DNA of 64,000 nucleotides, from NCBI GenBank assembly GCA_016208485.1, contig JACQXY010000060.1:44261-108260 (forward strand), written 5' to 3'. The first letter of the stretch is position 1. Every line of letters begins with the position of its first letter. The notes under the pieces are model-generated. The model had not been told where the DNA came from and made no database searches. It was given only the letters and a program-made list of their open reading frames with translations. The translations under genes were made by a program, and so were the position numbers. This DNA is from Acidobacteriota bacterium. Its GTDB lineage: Bacteria; Actinomycetota; AC-67. Shown piece by piece: positions 1-8,750 of this stretch.

Positions 1-335
1 TGCGAGGTCCTGTTCCGGTTGTCGGTCAGGGTCTCGGCGAGCAGGGCGACTCCCCCCGGCGCGTAGCCCTCATAGAGGACCCGCTCGAAGTTCGCCCCGC
101 CGCCCTCCGCGCCTCCTCCCCGCTTCACCGCCCGGTCGATGTTGTCGCGGGGCACGCTCGCGTCGCGGGCGCGCTGGATCGCGTCGGCGAGCGTCGGGTT
201 GTTGTCCGGGTTGGGATCTCCCGCGCGCGCGGCGATCTCGATCGCGCGCAGGAGCTTCGCGAAGAGCTTGCCGCGCCTCGCGTCGACCTTGCCCTTCTTC
301 TCCTTGATGCCTTTCCAGTGACTGTGGCCGCCCAC
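1..335 (-). CDS. yebC: YebC/PmpR-family protein (3' end outside the window)
   Basis: The first ~111 residues are visible and the C-terminus is cut by the window edge. It begins [16 protein letters not shown] and continues to a stretch reading [21 protein letters not shown], both hallmarks of the YebC family (DNA-binding transcriptional regulators; members have also been implicated in relieving ribosome stalling). I chose the GTG start at 335 because it gives the family's usual VGGHSxW N-terminus and is preceded by GGCGGAGG, which overlaps the pdxT stop codon. It follows pdxT by 12 bp, so it is probably co-transcribed with pdxST. That neighbourhood is common in actinobacteria. Confidence 0.93.
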   Translation of the reverse strand, partial: MGGHSHWKGIKEKKGKVDARRGKLFAKLLRAIEIAARAGDPNPDNNPTLADAIQRARDASVPRDNIDRAVKRGGGAEGGGANFERVLYEGYAPGGVALLAETLTDNRNRTS

Positions 336-347
336 CGGGACCTCCGC

Positions 348-902
348 CTAGACGCCGAGAAACGCGGCGTGGACTCCCGTGTCCTCCGTCAGCTCCGGAT
401 GGAACGCGGTGACGAGCACGCGACCTTGACGGGCCGCGACCGGACGCCCATCCCGCTCGGCGAGCACCTCCACGCCTTCGCCGACCGATTCCACCCACGG
501 CGCGCGGATGAACACCGCGCGAACCCGTCCGACGCCCCCAACATCAAGATCGCACTCGAAGGAGTCCACCTGCCGCCCGAACGCGTTCCGGCGCACGGTG
601 ATGTCGACCAACCCGAGCACCGGCTGATCGGAGTCCACGACGCGCCGGGCGCACAGGATCATCCCCGCGCAGGTCCCGAGGACCGGCATCCCCGAGGCCG
701 CGCGCGCCCGGATCGGCTCGATCAGCCCGCGGCGGACGGCGAGCTTCCCGATGGTCGTGGACTCGCCGCCGGGGATGACGAGGCCGTCCACCCCGCCGAG
801 ATCGTCGGGGGTCCGCACCAGGACCGGATCGGTCCCGAGGCGCCCGAGCGCGACCCGGTGGTCCTCGAAATCCCCCTGAAGAGCGAGCACGCCGATCTTC
901 AC
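348..902 (-). CDS. pdxT: Pyridoxal 5'-phosphate synthase glutaminase subunit PdxT
   Basis: 184-residue class I glutamine amidotransferase that releases ammonia from glutamine for PdxS in the DXP-independent pyridoxal phosphate pathway. It begins [15 protein letters not shown], carries the PGGESTTIG glutamine-site segment and the nucleophile elbow GTCAGMIL (Cys), and ends with the catalytic His-x-Glu in FHPELTED. Length matches the family. The GTG start at 902 lies 38 bp downstream of pdxS, so the two subunits of the complex are encoded side by side in the usual order. Confidence 0.97.
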   Translation of the reverse strand: MKIGVLALQGDFEDHRVALGRLGTDPVLVRTPDDLGGVDGLVIPGGESTTIGKLAVRRGLIEPIRARAASGMPVLGTCAGMILCARRVVDSDQPVLGLVDITVRRNAFGRQVDSFECDLDVGGVGRVRAVFIRAPWVESVGEGVEVLAERDGRPVAARQGRVLVTAFHPELTEDTGVHAAFLGV

Positions 903-940
903 CGGCCGGTCTCCCGCCGCGCGAGGACTCGAGCCACGGC

Positions 941-1828
941 CTACCAGCCCCTCTGGGCCAGCCGCTCCTCGTCGGGCATGGTCCGCACGTCGAGCCCCCG
1001 CATCGCCTCGCCGAGCCCCCGGGTCACCTTCGCGAGCACGTCGGGGTCGGAGTGGAAGGTGGTCGCCTCCACGATGGCTTTGGCGCGCACGGCGGGATCC
1101 TCGCTCTTGAAGATCCCCGAGCCGACGAACACCCCTTCTGCTCCGAGCTGCATCACCAGCGCGGCGTCGGCCGGGGTCGCCACTCCTCCGGCGCAGAAAA
1201 GCACCACGGGCAAGCGCCCGGATCCGGCGACGTCGCGGACGATCTCCTGCGGCGCGCGCAGGTCCTTGGCCGCCCCGGCCAGCTCCTCGGGAGCGAGCCC
1301 GTGGAGACGCCGGATCTCTCCGAGGATCGCGCGCAGGTGCCGGACGGCCTCCACGATGTTGCCCGTGCCGGCCTCGCCCTTCGAGCGGATCATCGCCGCG
1401 CCCTCGCCGATGCGGCGCAGGGCTTCTCCGAGGTTGGTCCCCCCGCAGACGAACGGAACGGTGAAGTCCCACTTGTTCACGTGGTGCTCCTCGTCGGCCG
1501 GCGTGAGCACCTCGCTCTCGTCCACGTAATCCACTCCGAGCGACTGCAAGATCTGGGCCTCCACGAAGTGGCCGATGCGGCACTTCGCCATCACCGGGAT
1601 GGTGACCGAGCGCATGATCTCGTCGATCTTGGTGAGGTCGGCCATCCGCGCGACGCCCCCCTCGCGCCGGATGTCGGCCGGGACCCGCTCGAGCGCCATG
1701 ACGGCGCAGGCGCCGGCATCCTCGGCGATCTTCGCCTGCTCGGCGGTCGTGACGTCCATGATCACGCCGCCCTTGAGCATCTCGGCGAGCCCGCGCTTCA
1801 CCCTGAGCGTGCCCCGCTCCTCCGTCAC
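941..1828 (-). CDS. pdxS: Pyridoxal 5'-phosphate synthase lyase subunit PdxS
   Basis: 295-residue TIM-barrel synthase subunit that builds pyridoxal phosphate from ribose 5-phosphate, glyceraldehyde 3-phosphate and ammonia. Family blocks include [23 protein letters not shown], the lysine-containing [13 protein letters not shown], and the phosphate-binding GTGNIVEAV and [14 protein letters not shown]. The GTG start at 1828 follows GAGGAGGGGG at good spacing. It is the first gene of the pdxS-pdxT(-yebC) unit. The 184 bp before it, up to htpX, should hold the promoter, but I see no convincing hexamers there. Confidence 0.97.
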   Translation of the reverse strand: MTEERGTLRVKRGLAEMLKGGVIMDVTTAEQAKIAEDAGACAVMALERVPADIRREGGVARMADLTKIDEIMRSVTIPVMAKCRIGHFVEAQILQSLGVDYVDESEVLTPADEEHHVNKWDFTVPFVCGGTNLGEALRRIGEGAAMIRSKGEAGTGNIVEAVRHLRAILGEIRRLHGLAPEELAGAAKDLRAPQEIVRDVAGSGRLPVVLFCAGGVATPADAALVMQLGAEGVFVGSGIFKSEDPAVRAKAIVEATTFHSDPDVLAKVTRGLGEAMRGLDVRTMPDEERLAQRGW

Positions 1829-2012
1829 GGTCCCCCTCCTCGATCAACTCGTCGGCGCAAAGAGTCCCTCGCGCGCGCGAAAATGGCCTCTGACCTGCGC
1901 TTTTGTCATTCGATCTTACACCCGGCCGGCGCGCGGGGCCACCGGGTTCCCTTCCCGCCCAGAAGGAGGATCGATAGCACTCGCGCCGTGGGCCCGCGGC
2001 GCCGCCTGAGCC

Positions 2013-2915
2013 TCAGAGTTCCCGCAGCACCTTGATGCGGTCTGCCAGCGGAGGGTGGGTATCGAACAGCCGGTTCAGCCTGGACAGCCGCCCCTCCGAC
2101 CGGTCGAGCGGCGACTCGATCCAGAGGTGGGCCGTCGCGCGGCTGGCGGTGCGCACCACGGTCTTGTCGTCCCGGAGCTTCTCGAGCGCGGCGATCAGCC
2201 CCGGCGGGTACCGGGTCATCCGCACCCCCGAGACGTCCGCGTAGTACTCGCGCCGGCGGCTGACCGCGAGCTGCATGACGCGGGCGAACACCGGCATCAG
2301 CAGCGCGAACAGCAGCCCGACCAGGACGAAGACTCCGGCCGCCCCTCCGCCCTGGGAACTCCCGCGTCTCCGTCCTCCGGTCCCCCACCAAAACGACCGG
2401 AGGGTCCAGTCGGAGATCAGGACGACGACCCCGAGGAGAGTGGCGGCGAGAGCCATCACCAGCGTGTCCCGGTTCTGAACGTGGGACAGCTCGTGCGCGA
2501 CAACTCCCTCCAGCTCGACCCGGTTCATCTTGTCGAGCAGCCCCCGGGTCACCGCGATCGAGGCGTGCGCGGGATCCCGCCCGGTGGCGAAGGCGTTCGG
2601 GGCCGGGTCCGGGATCAGGTACACGCGCGGCTTCGGCAGCCCGGCCGCGATGCAGAGCCCCTCCACGAGATTGTGCAGGCGCGGCTCCCCCTGCGCGGAA
2701 ACCTCGCGCGCGCGGCTCGCGGCGAGCACGATGCGGTCTCCGGAGTAGTAGCTCACCCAGGACATCGCGACCGCGACCGCAACCGCCAGGGCGAGCGCGA
2801 TCGGTCCGGCGCCGATCGCCAGGCCCATGCCGTAGCCCGCGATCGCCACCACCATCACGAACGACGCGATCAGAAACCAGGATCGGCGCCGGTTCGACGC
2901 GAGCTGCTCGTACAC
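2013..2915 (-). CDS. htpX: M48-family membrane metalloprotease (HtpX-like)
   Basis: 300-residue integral-membrane zinc protease of the HtpX type, involved in turnover of damaged membrane proteins. It starts VYEQLASNRRRS like other HtpX proteins, has two N-terminal hydrophobic helices (about residues 12-50), the zinc motif HELSH at residues 141-145, two more membrane segments, and the third-ligand region REYYADVSGVRMT. I chose GTG 2915 rather than the upstream ATG at 2966 because AAGGAG sits 6 nt before it and it matches the family N-terminus. It follows lemA by about 97 bp; LemA and M48 proteases often occur together. Confidence 0.9.
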   Translation of the reverse strand: MYEQLASNRRRSWFLIASFVMVVAIAGYGMGLAIGAGPIALALAVAVAVAMSWVSYYSGDRIVLAASRAREVSAQGEPRLHNLVEGLCIAAGLPKPRVYLIPDPAPNAFATGRDPAHASIAVTRGLLDKMNRVELEGVVAHELSHVQNRDTLVMALAATLLGVVVLISDWTLRSFWWGTGGRRRGSSQGGGAAGVFVLVGLLFALLMPVFARVMQLAVSRRREYYADVSGVRMTRYPPGLIAALEKLRDDKTVVRTASRATAHLWIESPLDRSEGRLSRLNRLFDTHPPLADRIKVLREL

Positions 2916-3012
2916 GTCTCTCCTTCCCGACCGCCGCCACGAGGCCGGCGCCGGACCTTGCGTCATGAAAGCGGGCACCCGCTCGCGGGCGCCCGGCCGG
3001 TCCCAGGTGATC

Positions 3013-3567
3013 CTAGAACTGTACCCGAACCGGCCCCGCGGCCTCTCCCTCCACCTGGAAGTACTCGCGCGCGCCGAATCCACCGACCTGCGCCACGAAC
3101 CGCGACGGGACCTGCTGGACCAGGTTGTTGGACCTGAGCACCTGGTCGTTGTAGAACTGCCGGGCGAACGAGATCCGTCCCTCGGTGGCCGTCAGCTCTT
3201 CCTGGAGGGCGAGGAAGTTCTGGTTCGCCTTCAGGTCGGGGTAGGCCTCCGCGACGGCCAACAGCTGCCGCAGGGCCTGGGTGATCTGGTTCTCGGCCTT
3301 CGCCTGGTCGGCCACGGTCCCGGCCTGGATGCCCGCGCTGCGGGCCTGCGTGACCCGCTCGAACACCCCGCGCTCGTGCGCGGCGTACCCCTTCACCGTC
3401 TCCACGAGGTTCGGGATCAGGTCGTAGCGCCGCCGGAGCTGCACATCGATCTGCGACCAGGCGTTGTCGATGCGGTTCCGCAGCGCCACCAGCCGGTTGT
3501 AGGTCGCGACCACGTACAGCACGAGGACGCCGACGACCCCGATCGCGACCCACGCGCTCACGCTCAC
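3013..3567 (-). CDS. lemA: LemA family protein
   Basis: 184 residues. An N-terminal membrane helix (AWVAIGVVGVLVLYVVATYN) is followed by the LemA helical domain with the signature DNAWSQIDVQLRRRYDLIPN and later YPDLKANQNFLALQEELTATE. The biochemical function of LemA is not settled; the domain points outside the membrane and is often linked to M48 proteases, as here. The GTG start at 3567 has no Shine-Dalgarno sequence but sits 7 nt after a clear -10 hexamer, suggesting a leaderless transcript (see the promoter entry). An inner GTG at 3561 is an alternative. Confidence 0.92.
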   Translation of the reverse strand: MSVSAWVAIGVVGVLVLYVVATYNRLVALRNRIDNAWSQIDVQLRRRYDLIPNLVETVKGYAAHERGVFERVTQARSAGIQAGTVADQAKAENQITQALRQLLAVAEAYPDLKANQNFLALQEELTATEGRISFARQFYNDQVLRSNNLVQQVPSRFVAQVGGFGAREYFQVEGEAAGPVRVQF

Positions 3568-3574
3568 GGCCGCA

Positions 3575-3603
3575 ATCGTAGGCGCCGGGCCGCGGAGCGT
3601 CAA
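3575..3603 (-). promoter_or_regulatory. Promoter of lemA (leaderless)
   Basis: On the minus strand, TTGACG (3603-3598) and TACGAT (3580-3575) are separated by exactly 17 bp. The -10 box ends 7 nt before the GTG at 3567, so the transcript should begin at or next to the start codon. The -35 box overlaps the last codon region of pimA. Confidence 0.75.
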
Positions 3604-4700
3604 CGACGCCCCCGCGCGCCCGAGGCTCGGGCCATGGCCGCGCGATACACGTCCTCGACACGTCCGGCGAGCGCCTCCCAGTCGAACGAAGCCGCCCGCG
3701 CCCGCCCCCGTTCGCCCATCGCGCGCGCGCGCTCTGGGTCGCCCAGAACGGCTCCCAGCGCCGTGGCGAGCGCCTCGGGGTCCCCGGGCGGCACCAGGAT
3801 GCCCTCGACGCCGTCGCGCAGCACCCCCGCGTACCCGGGGATGCGGCTCGCGACGACCGGCCGCCCCGCGGCCATCGCCTCGAGCAGCACGACCCCGAAG
3901 CTCTCCCCCCCGAGCGACGGGAAGCAGAGCACCGAGGCGCGCTCGGCGAGGCGCGCCAGCTCGCCGCTCGGGACCGCCCCGAGGAGCTCCACGCAGCTCG
4001 TCGCGACCGCCTCGAGCGCGCGGCGCTCCGGCCCGTCCCCTCCGATCAAGACGCGCACGCCCGGGTGAGCCGCAGCGAGTCCCGGCACGGCCGCAACCAG
4101 GACGTGGGCCCCTTTCCGGCGCTCCAGACGCCCGAGGAACACCACCGTCGCCGACTCCGGATCCGGAGGCCCCACCCCGGCGAAGCGCGCGACCGAGACG
4201 CCGTTCGGAATGATCACCGGCGACTCGCCGAGCACGCGCGCGACCGTCGCGGCCGCGGCCGGCGACACCGCGATGCACCCCGCGAGCCGCGCGCGGATCG
4301 CGCGCAACGCGGGACGCGCCGCGCGGTACAGCCTGCTCGCCGGCGCGTCGGCGTGGAACGTCGCGACGACCGGCACCCGCGCGCCGAGCACCGCGAGCAG
4401 CCCGACGCTCGGCGCGAACGGCTCATGGACGTGGACCAGGTCGGGATCCAGAGCGAGGAGGTGCCGCCGCACTCGGGCCGCCACGCGCGGCCCGAAGGCG
4501 AGGCGGGCGACCGAGCCGTTGAACGGCACCCCGATGGGGCGGCCGACCGGCACCACTCCACGGGGGACAGGACCATCTGCCGGAGCGAGGATCCGAACCT
4601 GGCTCCCGCGCCTCCGAAGAGCCCCTGCCAGCCCCTCGACGTGCGAGTTGACTCCCCCCGGGGTGGTCCAGGAGTACGGGGTCACGATGACGACCTTCAC
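3600..4700 (-). CDS. pimA: GT4-family glycosyltransferase, probable phosphatidylinositol mannosyltransferase PimA
   Basis: 366-residue GT-B fold enzyme. The N-terminus VKVVIVTPYSWTTPGGVNSH is the PimA-type glycine-rich loop, DLVHVHEPFAP follows, and the donor-binding end has the EX7E motif ESFGVVLLE (about residues 265-273). PimA transfers mannose from GDP-mannose to phosphatidylinositol on the inner membrane face. The GTG start overlaps the acyltransferase stop by 4 bp (GTGA), so translation is coupled. The gene order PIPS homologue-acyltransferase-PimA is the actinobacterial PIM cluster. Other GT4 activities cannot be excluded from sequence alone. Confidence 0.85.
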   Translation of the reverse strand: MKVVIVTPYSWTTPGGVNSHVEGLAGALRRRGSQVRILAPADGPVPRGVVPVGRPIGVPFNGSVARLAFGPRVAARVRRHLLALDPDLVHVHEPFAPSVGLLAVLGARVPVVATFHADAPASRLYRAARPALRAIRARLAGCIAVSPAAAATVARVLGESPVIIPNGVSVARFAGVGPPDPESATVVFLGRLERRKGAHVLVAAVPGLAAAHPGVRVLIGGDGPERRALEAVATSCVELLGAVPSGELARLAERASVLCFPSLGGESFGVVLLEAMAAGRPVVASRIPGYAGVLRDGVEGILVPPGDPEALATALGAVLGDPERARAMGERGRARAASFDWEALAGRVEDVYRAAMARASGARGRR

Positions 4701-5581
4701 GAGAGCCAGTATGGCTGAAACGCGTGCCACTGCTCCGGACGGCGCCCGATCATGCCCTCGAAGGTCGTGGCGAGTCGCTGCGTGAGGGCGGCTACCCCGC
4801 CGGGGTCGGCGGGATCGACGCCCGCGTCGATCCGGTCGGCGACCTGCGCCAGCCACCGCCCCCCCGGCTCCATGTAGATGCAGGCGGGGAGGAGCGGCGC
4901 GCCCGCTCGCAGCGCGAGGACGGCGGGCCCCGCCGGCATGGTCGTCCGCTTCCCGAACATTCTGACCTCCACTCCGCGCCCGCTCAGATCGCGGTCGGCG
5001 ACCAGCCCGACCACCTCCCCGCGCGCAAGATGCTCCAGGCAGCGGCCGGTGACATCCTCCCCGCGGACAAGCGGGATGATCCTCATCCCCATGCTCCGCC
5101 GATGCGCCACGAAGCGGTAGAAGAGCGCTCGGGGCCGCACCACCTCCGCCACCACGGTGAAAGGCCAGCGCGCGGCCACCCACCGCCCGCCCGCGTCCCA
5201 GTTGCCGAGATGCGGGACCGCGAGCACCACTCCCCGCCCCCCAGCGAACGCGGACTCGACGACCTCATACCCCTCGCAGCGGAACCGCCGGTCCAGGTCC
5301 TCCGGACGGAGGTCCTCCAGCCGGAAGGTCTCCGACCAGTAGCGGCCGTACGAGCGGAACGCCTCGCGCACAACCTCCTCCAGATCGTGCGCGGGCACGA
5401 CCGGTCTCAGGTTCTCCCGAACGACGGCCCTCCGCCGGGCGTTTCGTTTCCAGGACCGTTCGCCGAACCGCTCGAAGGTGCGGCGCGCCACGTCCTCGGG
5501 AAGCATCCGCGCCATGCGCCAGGCCGCGAGCCATCCCGCCCCGGTGAAGCGCAGCCGAAGGCTGTCGCGCCCCCCGCTCAT
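4697..5581 (-). CDS. patA: Lysophospholipid-type acyltransferase (PIM acyltransferase, PatA-like)
   Basis: 294-residue member of the LpxL/HtrB-like acyltransferase family. The catalytic HX4D motif is HLGNWD at residues 124-129, and PLVRGEDVTGRCLEHLARGE and DRDLSGRGVEVRMFG are conserved downstream blocks. In mycobacteria the homologue next to pimA acylates the mannose of phosphatidylinositol mannoside. The ATG at 5581 overlaps the upstream stop codon (ATGA), and its own stop overlaps the pimA start, so three genes form one coupled unit. Confidence 0.85.
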   Translation of the reverse strand: MSGGRDSLRLRFTGAGWLAAWRMARMLPEDVARRTFERFGERSWKRNARRRAVVRENLRPVVPAHDLEEVVREAFRSYGRYWSETFRLEDLRPEDLDRRFRCEGYEVVESAFAGGRGVVLAVPHLGNWDAGGRWVAARWPFTVVAEVVRPRALFYRFVAHRRSMGMRIIPLVRGEDVTGRCLEHLARGEVVGLVADRDLSGRGVEVRMFGKRTTMPAGPAVLALRAGAPLLPACIYMEPGGRWLAQVADRIDAGVDPADPGGVAALTQRLATTFEGMIGRRPEQWHAFQPYWLS

Positions 5582-6105
5582 CGCGCCGGCCCGCCGCGCC
5601 ACATCAGACCCGCCCTGCGGCTGGTGGACGCCAGCGCGAGCGCGGCCAGCGCCCAGGCGCCCGCCTCGGGCCGGCCGGCGAGGAGCGCGATCCCGAGGAG
5701 CAGCCACCGCTCGGGCAGATCGGCGACGCCGTCCCCGCACTCAAGCCCGAGGCTGCCCGCGCGCACCTTCGCGTAGGAAGCGACGGCGCCCGCCGAGAGC
5801 GCCACGACCGCCGCCAGCGCGGCGCGCGGCTCCTCGCGAAGGACCCAGGCGAGCGAGACCGGCACCGACGCCTCGACGACGAGATCTCCGATCGCTCCGG
5901 CGAGCCGGACCCATGCCACCGGCCTCGATTGCGGCCACCCAAGAGACAGCCGCCGCAGGAGAGCGGCGGCGATCAGCAGCCACGCTCCTCCCCACAGGCT
6001 TCCCGACGCGATCACCCCCGCGCCGGCTCCGAGCAACCCCTGAGATGCGCCGCGCAGCGCCGGCGACACGAGGCGCCGCCGCGAGGTCGGTCCCGCCGAT
6101 GACAT
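5578..6105 (-). CDS. Phosphatidylinositol-phosphate synthase homologue with a degenerate active site
   Basis: 175-residue polytopic protein. Its C-terminal half (VASYAKVRAGSLGLE and LPERWLLLG) matches the SYIKARAE...ERPER region of actinobacterial PIP synthase, and its position upstream of the acyltransferase and pimA is that of pgsA1. However, the family signature DGxxAR...GxxxDxxxD is not there: the corresponding stretch reads ALLRRLSLGWPQ then LAGAIGDLVVEASV, keeping at most one Asp and one Glu. I found no other frame restoring it. Either this is an inactive paralogue or a divergent enzyme. ATG 6105 is chosen; a GTG directly before it is possible. Confidence 0.7.
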   Translation of the reverse strand: MSSAGPTSRRRLVSPALRGASQGLLGAGAGVIASGSLWGGAWLLIAAALLRRLSLGWPQSRPVAWVRLAGAIGDLVVEASVPVSLAWVLREEPRAALAAVVALSAGAVASYAKVRAGSLGLECGDGVADLPERWLLLGIALLAGRPEAGAWALAALALASTSRRAGLMWRGGPAR

Positions 6106-6128
6106 CACCGCCCGCAGGTTATTAGACT
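6099..6128 (+). promoter_or_regulatory. Possible promoter of the EF-G-like gene
   Basis: ATGACA (6099-6104) and TAGACT (6123-6128) are separated by 18 bp, ahead of the strong Shine-Dalgarno GGAGGGGAG before the GTG at 6167. The -35 match is imperfect. The divergent minus-strand gene shares this 61-bp gap. Confidence 0.4.
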
Positions 6129-6166
6129 GTGGCCGTTCGCATCCACCCGAGTTCGGAGGGGAGCCT

Positions 6167-8248
6167 GTGAAGACCTTTTCCATCGGCCGGATCCGCAACA
6201 TCGCACTCGTCGGCCACGGCGGGTCGGGCAAGACCTCGCTCGCCGAGGCCTTGCTCTTCCTCTCCGGGGCCATCAACCGCATCGGAAGCGTCACCGAAGG
6301 CACGACCACGAGCGACTTCGACCCCGAGGAGACCCGGCGCCAGATCTCGATCTCCCTCGCGCTCGCCCCGCTCGAGTGGAAGGAGCACAAGATCAACCTG
6401 CTCGACGCGCCGGGCTACGGTGACTTCGTGGCCGACGCCGAGGCGGCCCTCCGCGCCGCCGATGCCGCCGTCATCGTCGTCAGCGCGGTTGAGGGCGTCG
6501 AGGTCCAAGCGCGCGCGATGTGGGAGGAGGCGGAGCGGCTCGGGCTCCCGCGGGTGATCGTCATCAACAAGCTCGACCGCGAGCGCGCCAGCTTCGAGCG
6601 CACCCTTCAGCAGCTCGTGGACGCCTTCGGCCCGCGGGTTTCACCGCTCCACCTGCCGATCGGCGAGGAGCACGCCTTCGAGGGAGCGATCGACCTCCTG
6701 GCCGGCAAGGCCGTGCGGTATTCCCCGACCCGGAGCGAGGCCCCAATCCCGGACGCGCTGGCGGCGCAAGCCGCATCCCTCCGCGAGCGCCTCGTCGAGT
6801 CCGTGGTCGAGTCCGACGAGGCACTGATGGAACGGTACCTCGAAGGCGGCGAGATCGACCCAAAGGAGATCATCGCCGCGCTCGGCAAGGCCGTCTCCTC
6901 GGGCACGACCGTTCCCGTCCTTTGCACCGCCGCCACCAAGGGGATCGGCGCCGACCTGCTCGCCGACCTGATCGTCGATGCAGCGCCCTCTCCGGCCGAC
7001 CGCCCGCCGGTGCCGGCAACTCGGGGGGGCACGCAGATCGATCTCGCCGCCGATCCGGCCGGTCCGCTGGGCGCCGCCGTCTTCAAGACCCTCTCCGACC
7101 CCTACGTCGGCCGCATCACGTTCTTCCGGGTCTTCAGCGGCACGCTTCGCCCCGACGCCTCGCTCCTCAACTCCACCAGGGGCGAGGAGGAGCGCGTCGG
7201 CCAGATCTTCACCATGCGCGGCAAGCACCAGGAGAGCGTCTCGGAGGTGCCGGCCGGCGACATCGGCGCCGTCGCCAAGCTCGCGCACACGGTCACCGGC
7301 GACACCCTCACCACCAAGACCGATGCTGTGCTCTTCCCCTCCGTCGCCCCGCCGGAGCCGATCTTCGCGCTCGCGATCGCGCCGAAGACGAAGGGCGACG
7401 AGGACAAGCTCTCGACGGCCCTGCAGAAGATCGCCGCGGAGGATCCCTCGTTCCGCTGGGAGCGCAACTCCGAGACCCACCAGACGCTGATCAAGGGCAT
7501 GGGCGACGTTCACCTCGAGGTCGTCGTCGAACGCCTGCACCGTCACCACGTCGAGGTCGAGACCTTCACCCCGCGCATCCCCTACCGGGAGACCGTCCGC
7601 AAGAGCGGGAGCGCCACCGGGCGCCACGTGAAGCAGTCGGGGGGACGCGGCCAGTACGCCGTGGCCACCGTGGAGATCTCGCCGCTCCCGCGGGGATCCG
7701 GATTCGAGTACCAGGACGGCATCGTCGGAGGCGCCGTCCCCAACCAGTTCATCCCCTCCGTCGAGAAGGGAATCCGCAAGGCGCTGGAGGAGGGAGTGCT
7801 CGCCGGATACCAGGTCGTCGACTTCAAGGCGCGCCTCTTCGACGGCAAGTTCCACAGCGTGGACTCGTCGGACATCGCTTTCCAGCTCGCGGGCGCGCTC
7901 GCGTTCCGCGAGGCGGCGAGGGAGGCCGGAGTCGTGCTCCTCGAGCCCATCATGGACCTCGAGGTGCTCGTGCCCGACGAGTCCACCGGCGACATCATGG
8001 GCGACCTGTCGTCCAAGCGCGCGCGGATCGAGGGCACCGAGGGCGTCGGCCGAGGCTGGAACCAGATCAGGGCCAAGGTCCCACAGGCCGAGCTGCTCCG
8101 CTACGCGATCGACCTCCGCTCCAAGACCGGCGGGCGCGGGACTTTCCGCGTCTCCTTCAGCCACTACGAGGAGGCCCCGTCCCACGTGACCGAGAAGGTC
8201 GTCGCCGAGGCGCGCAAGGCCAAGGAAGAGGAGCACGCGAAGAAGTAG
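6167..8248 (+). CDS. Elongation factor G-like GTPase (EF-G2 type)
   Basis: 693-residue translational GTPase of the EF-G-like subgroup. G1 is GHGGSGKT (residues 16-23), G3 DAPGY (80-84) and G4 NKLD (134-137). Domain II to V blocks follow, including GMGDVHLEVVVERL and the domain IV segment RHVKQSGGRGQYAVATVEI. The G1 and G3 wording is that of the FusA2-like paralogues, which are separate from canonical EF-G; their role (accessory translocation or ribosome rescue) is not firmly established. The GTG start has a strong Shine-Dalgarno. It lies on the opposite strand inside an otherwise minus-strand cluster, converging on the HIT gene with 8 bp between stops. Confidence 0.9.
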   Translation: MKTFSIGRIRNIALVGHGGSGKTSLAEALLFLSGAINRIGSVTEGTTTSDFDPEETRRQISISLALAPLEWKEHKINLLDAPGYGDFVADAEAALRAADAAVIVVSAVEGVEVQARAMWEEAERLGLPRVIVINKLDRERASFERTLQQLVDAFGPRVSPLHLPIGEEHAFEGAIDLLAGKAVRYSPTRSEAPIPDALAAQAASLRERLVESVVESDEALMERYLEGGEIDPKEIIAALGKAVSSGTTVPVLCTAATKGIGADLLADLIVDAAPSPADRPPVPATRGGTQIDLAADPAGPLGAAVFKTLSDPYVGRITFFRVFSGTLRPDASLLNSTRGEEERVGQIFTMRGKHQESVSEVPAGDIGAVAKLAHTVTGDTLTTKTDAVLFPSVAPPEPIFALAIAPKTKGDEDKLSTALQKIAAEDPSFRWERNSETHQTLIKGMGDVHLEVVVERLHRHHVEVETFTPRIPYRETVRKSGSATGRHVKQSGGRGQYAVATVEISPLPRGSGFEYQDGIVGGAVPNQFIPSVEKGIRKALEEGVLAGYQVVDFKARLFDGKFHSVDSSDIAFQLAGALAFREAAREAGVVLLEPIMDLEVLVPDESTGDIMGDLSSKRARIEGTEGVGRGWNQIRAKVPQAELLRYAIDLRSKTGGRGTFRVSFSHYEEAPSHVTEKVVAEARKAKEEEHAKK

Positions 8249-8256
8249 AGGCGGCG

Positions 8257-8742
8257 CTACTTCAGGTACGGCGCGAGGCCGGCCCACGTCTCGTCGAGCG
8301 CCTGGGGCAGGACCTTCACCTCTCCCACCGTCGTCATGAAGTTGGTGTCCCCGCTCCATCTGGGAACGACGTGAACGTGGACGTGGTCGGCGATCCCGGC
8401 GCCGGCCGCGGCCCCCATGTTCACCCCGATGTTGAAGCCGTGCGGCGCCATGGTCGCGCGCAGCCCTTCGATGCACCGCGCGACGAGCGAGTCGACCTGC
8501 CCGTGCTCCTCGGCGGTCAGGTCCGCGTAGTCCGCGGTGTGCCGGAACGGGGCGACCATCACGTGCCCGGAGTTGTACGGGAACTTGTTCATGATCACGA
8601 AGGCGAGCTTCCGGCGCGCAAGGATCAAGCTCGCCCGATCCTCGGCCTCGGCGCGCGCGGGAAGATCGCAAAAGATGCAGCCTTCCAGGCGCTCCACTCG
8701 CTTGATGTACTCCATGCGCCAGGGGGTCCAGAGCCGCTCCAT
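8257..8742 (-). CDS. HIT-family nucleotide phosphohydrolase/transferase
   Basis: 161 residues with the histidine triad HVHVHVV near residue 120 and an N-terminal CIFC pair typical of HIT proteins of the AP4A phosphorylase/hydrolase-like group. It begins MERLWTPWRMEYIK, the standard start for this actinobacterial subgroup. The ATG lies 8 bp after the thrS stop; thrS-HIT adjacency is conserved in actinobacteria. The substrate is probably a dinucleoside polyphosphate or nucleotide conjugate, by family inference. Confidence 0.92.
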   Translation of the reverse strand: MERLWTPWRMEYIKRVERLEGCIFCDLPARAEAEDRASLILARRKLAFVIMNKFPYNSGHVMVAPFRHTADYADLTAEEHGQVDSLVARCIEGLRATMAPHGFNIGVNMGAAAGAGIADHVHVHVVPRWSGDTNFMTTVGEVKVLPQALDETWAGLAPYLK

Positions 8743-8750
8743 CGGCGCCG

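Noticed and set aside
2967..3083. Longer HtpX from an ATG at 3083.
   Set aside because: It overlaps the end of lemA in another frame and adds Arg-rich sequence; GTG 2915 has a strong Shine-Dalgarno and the family N-terminus.
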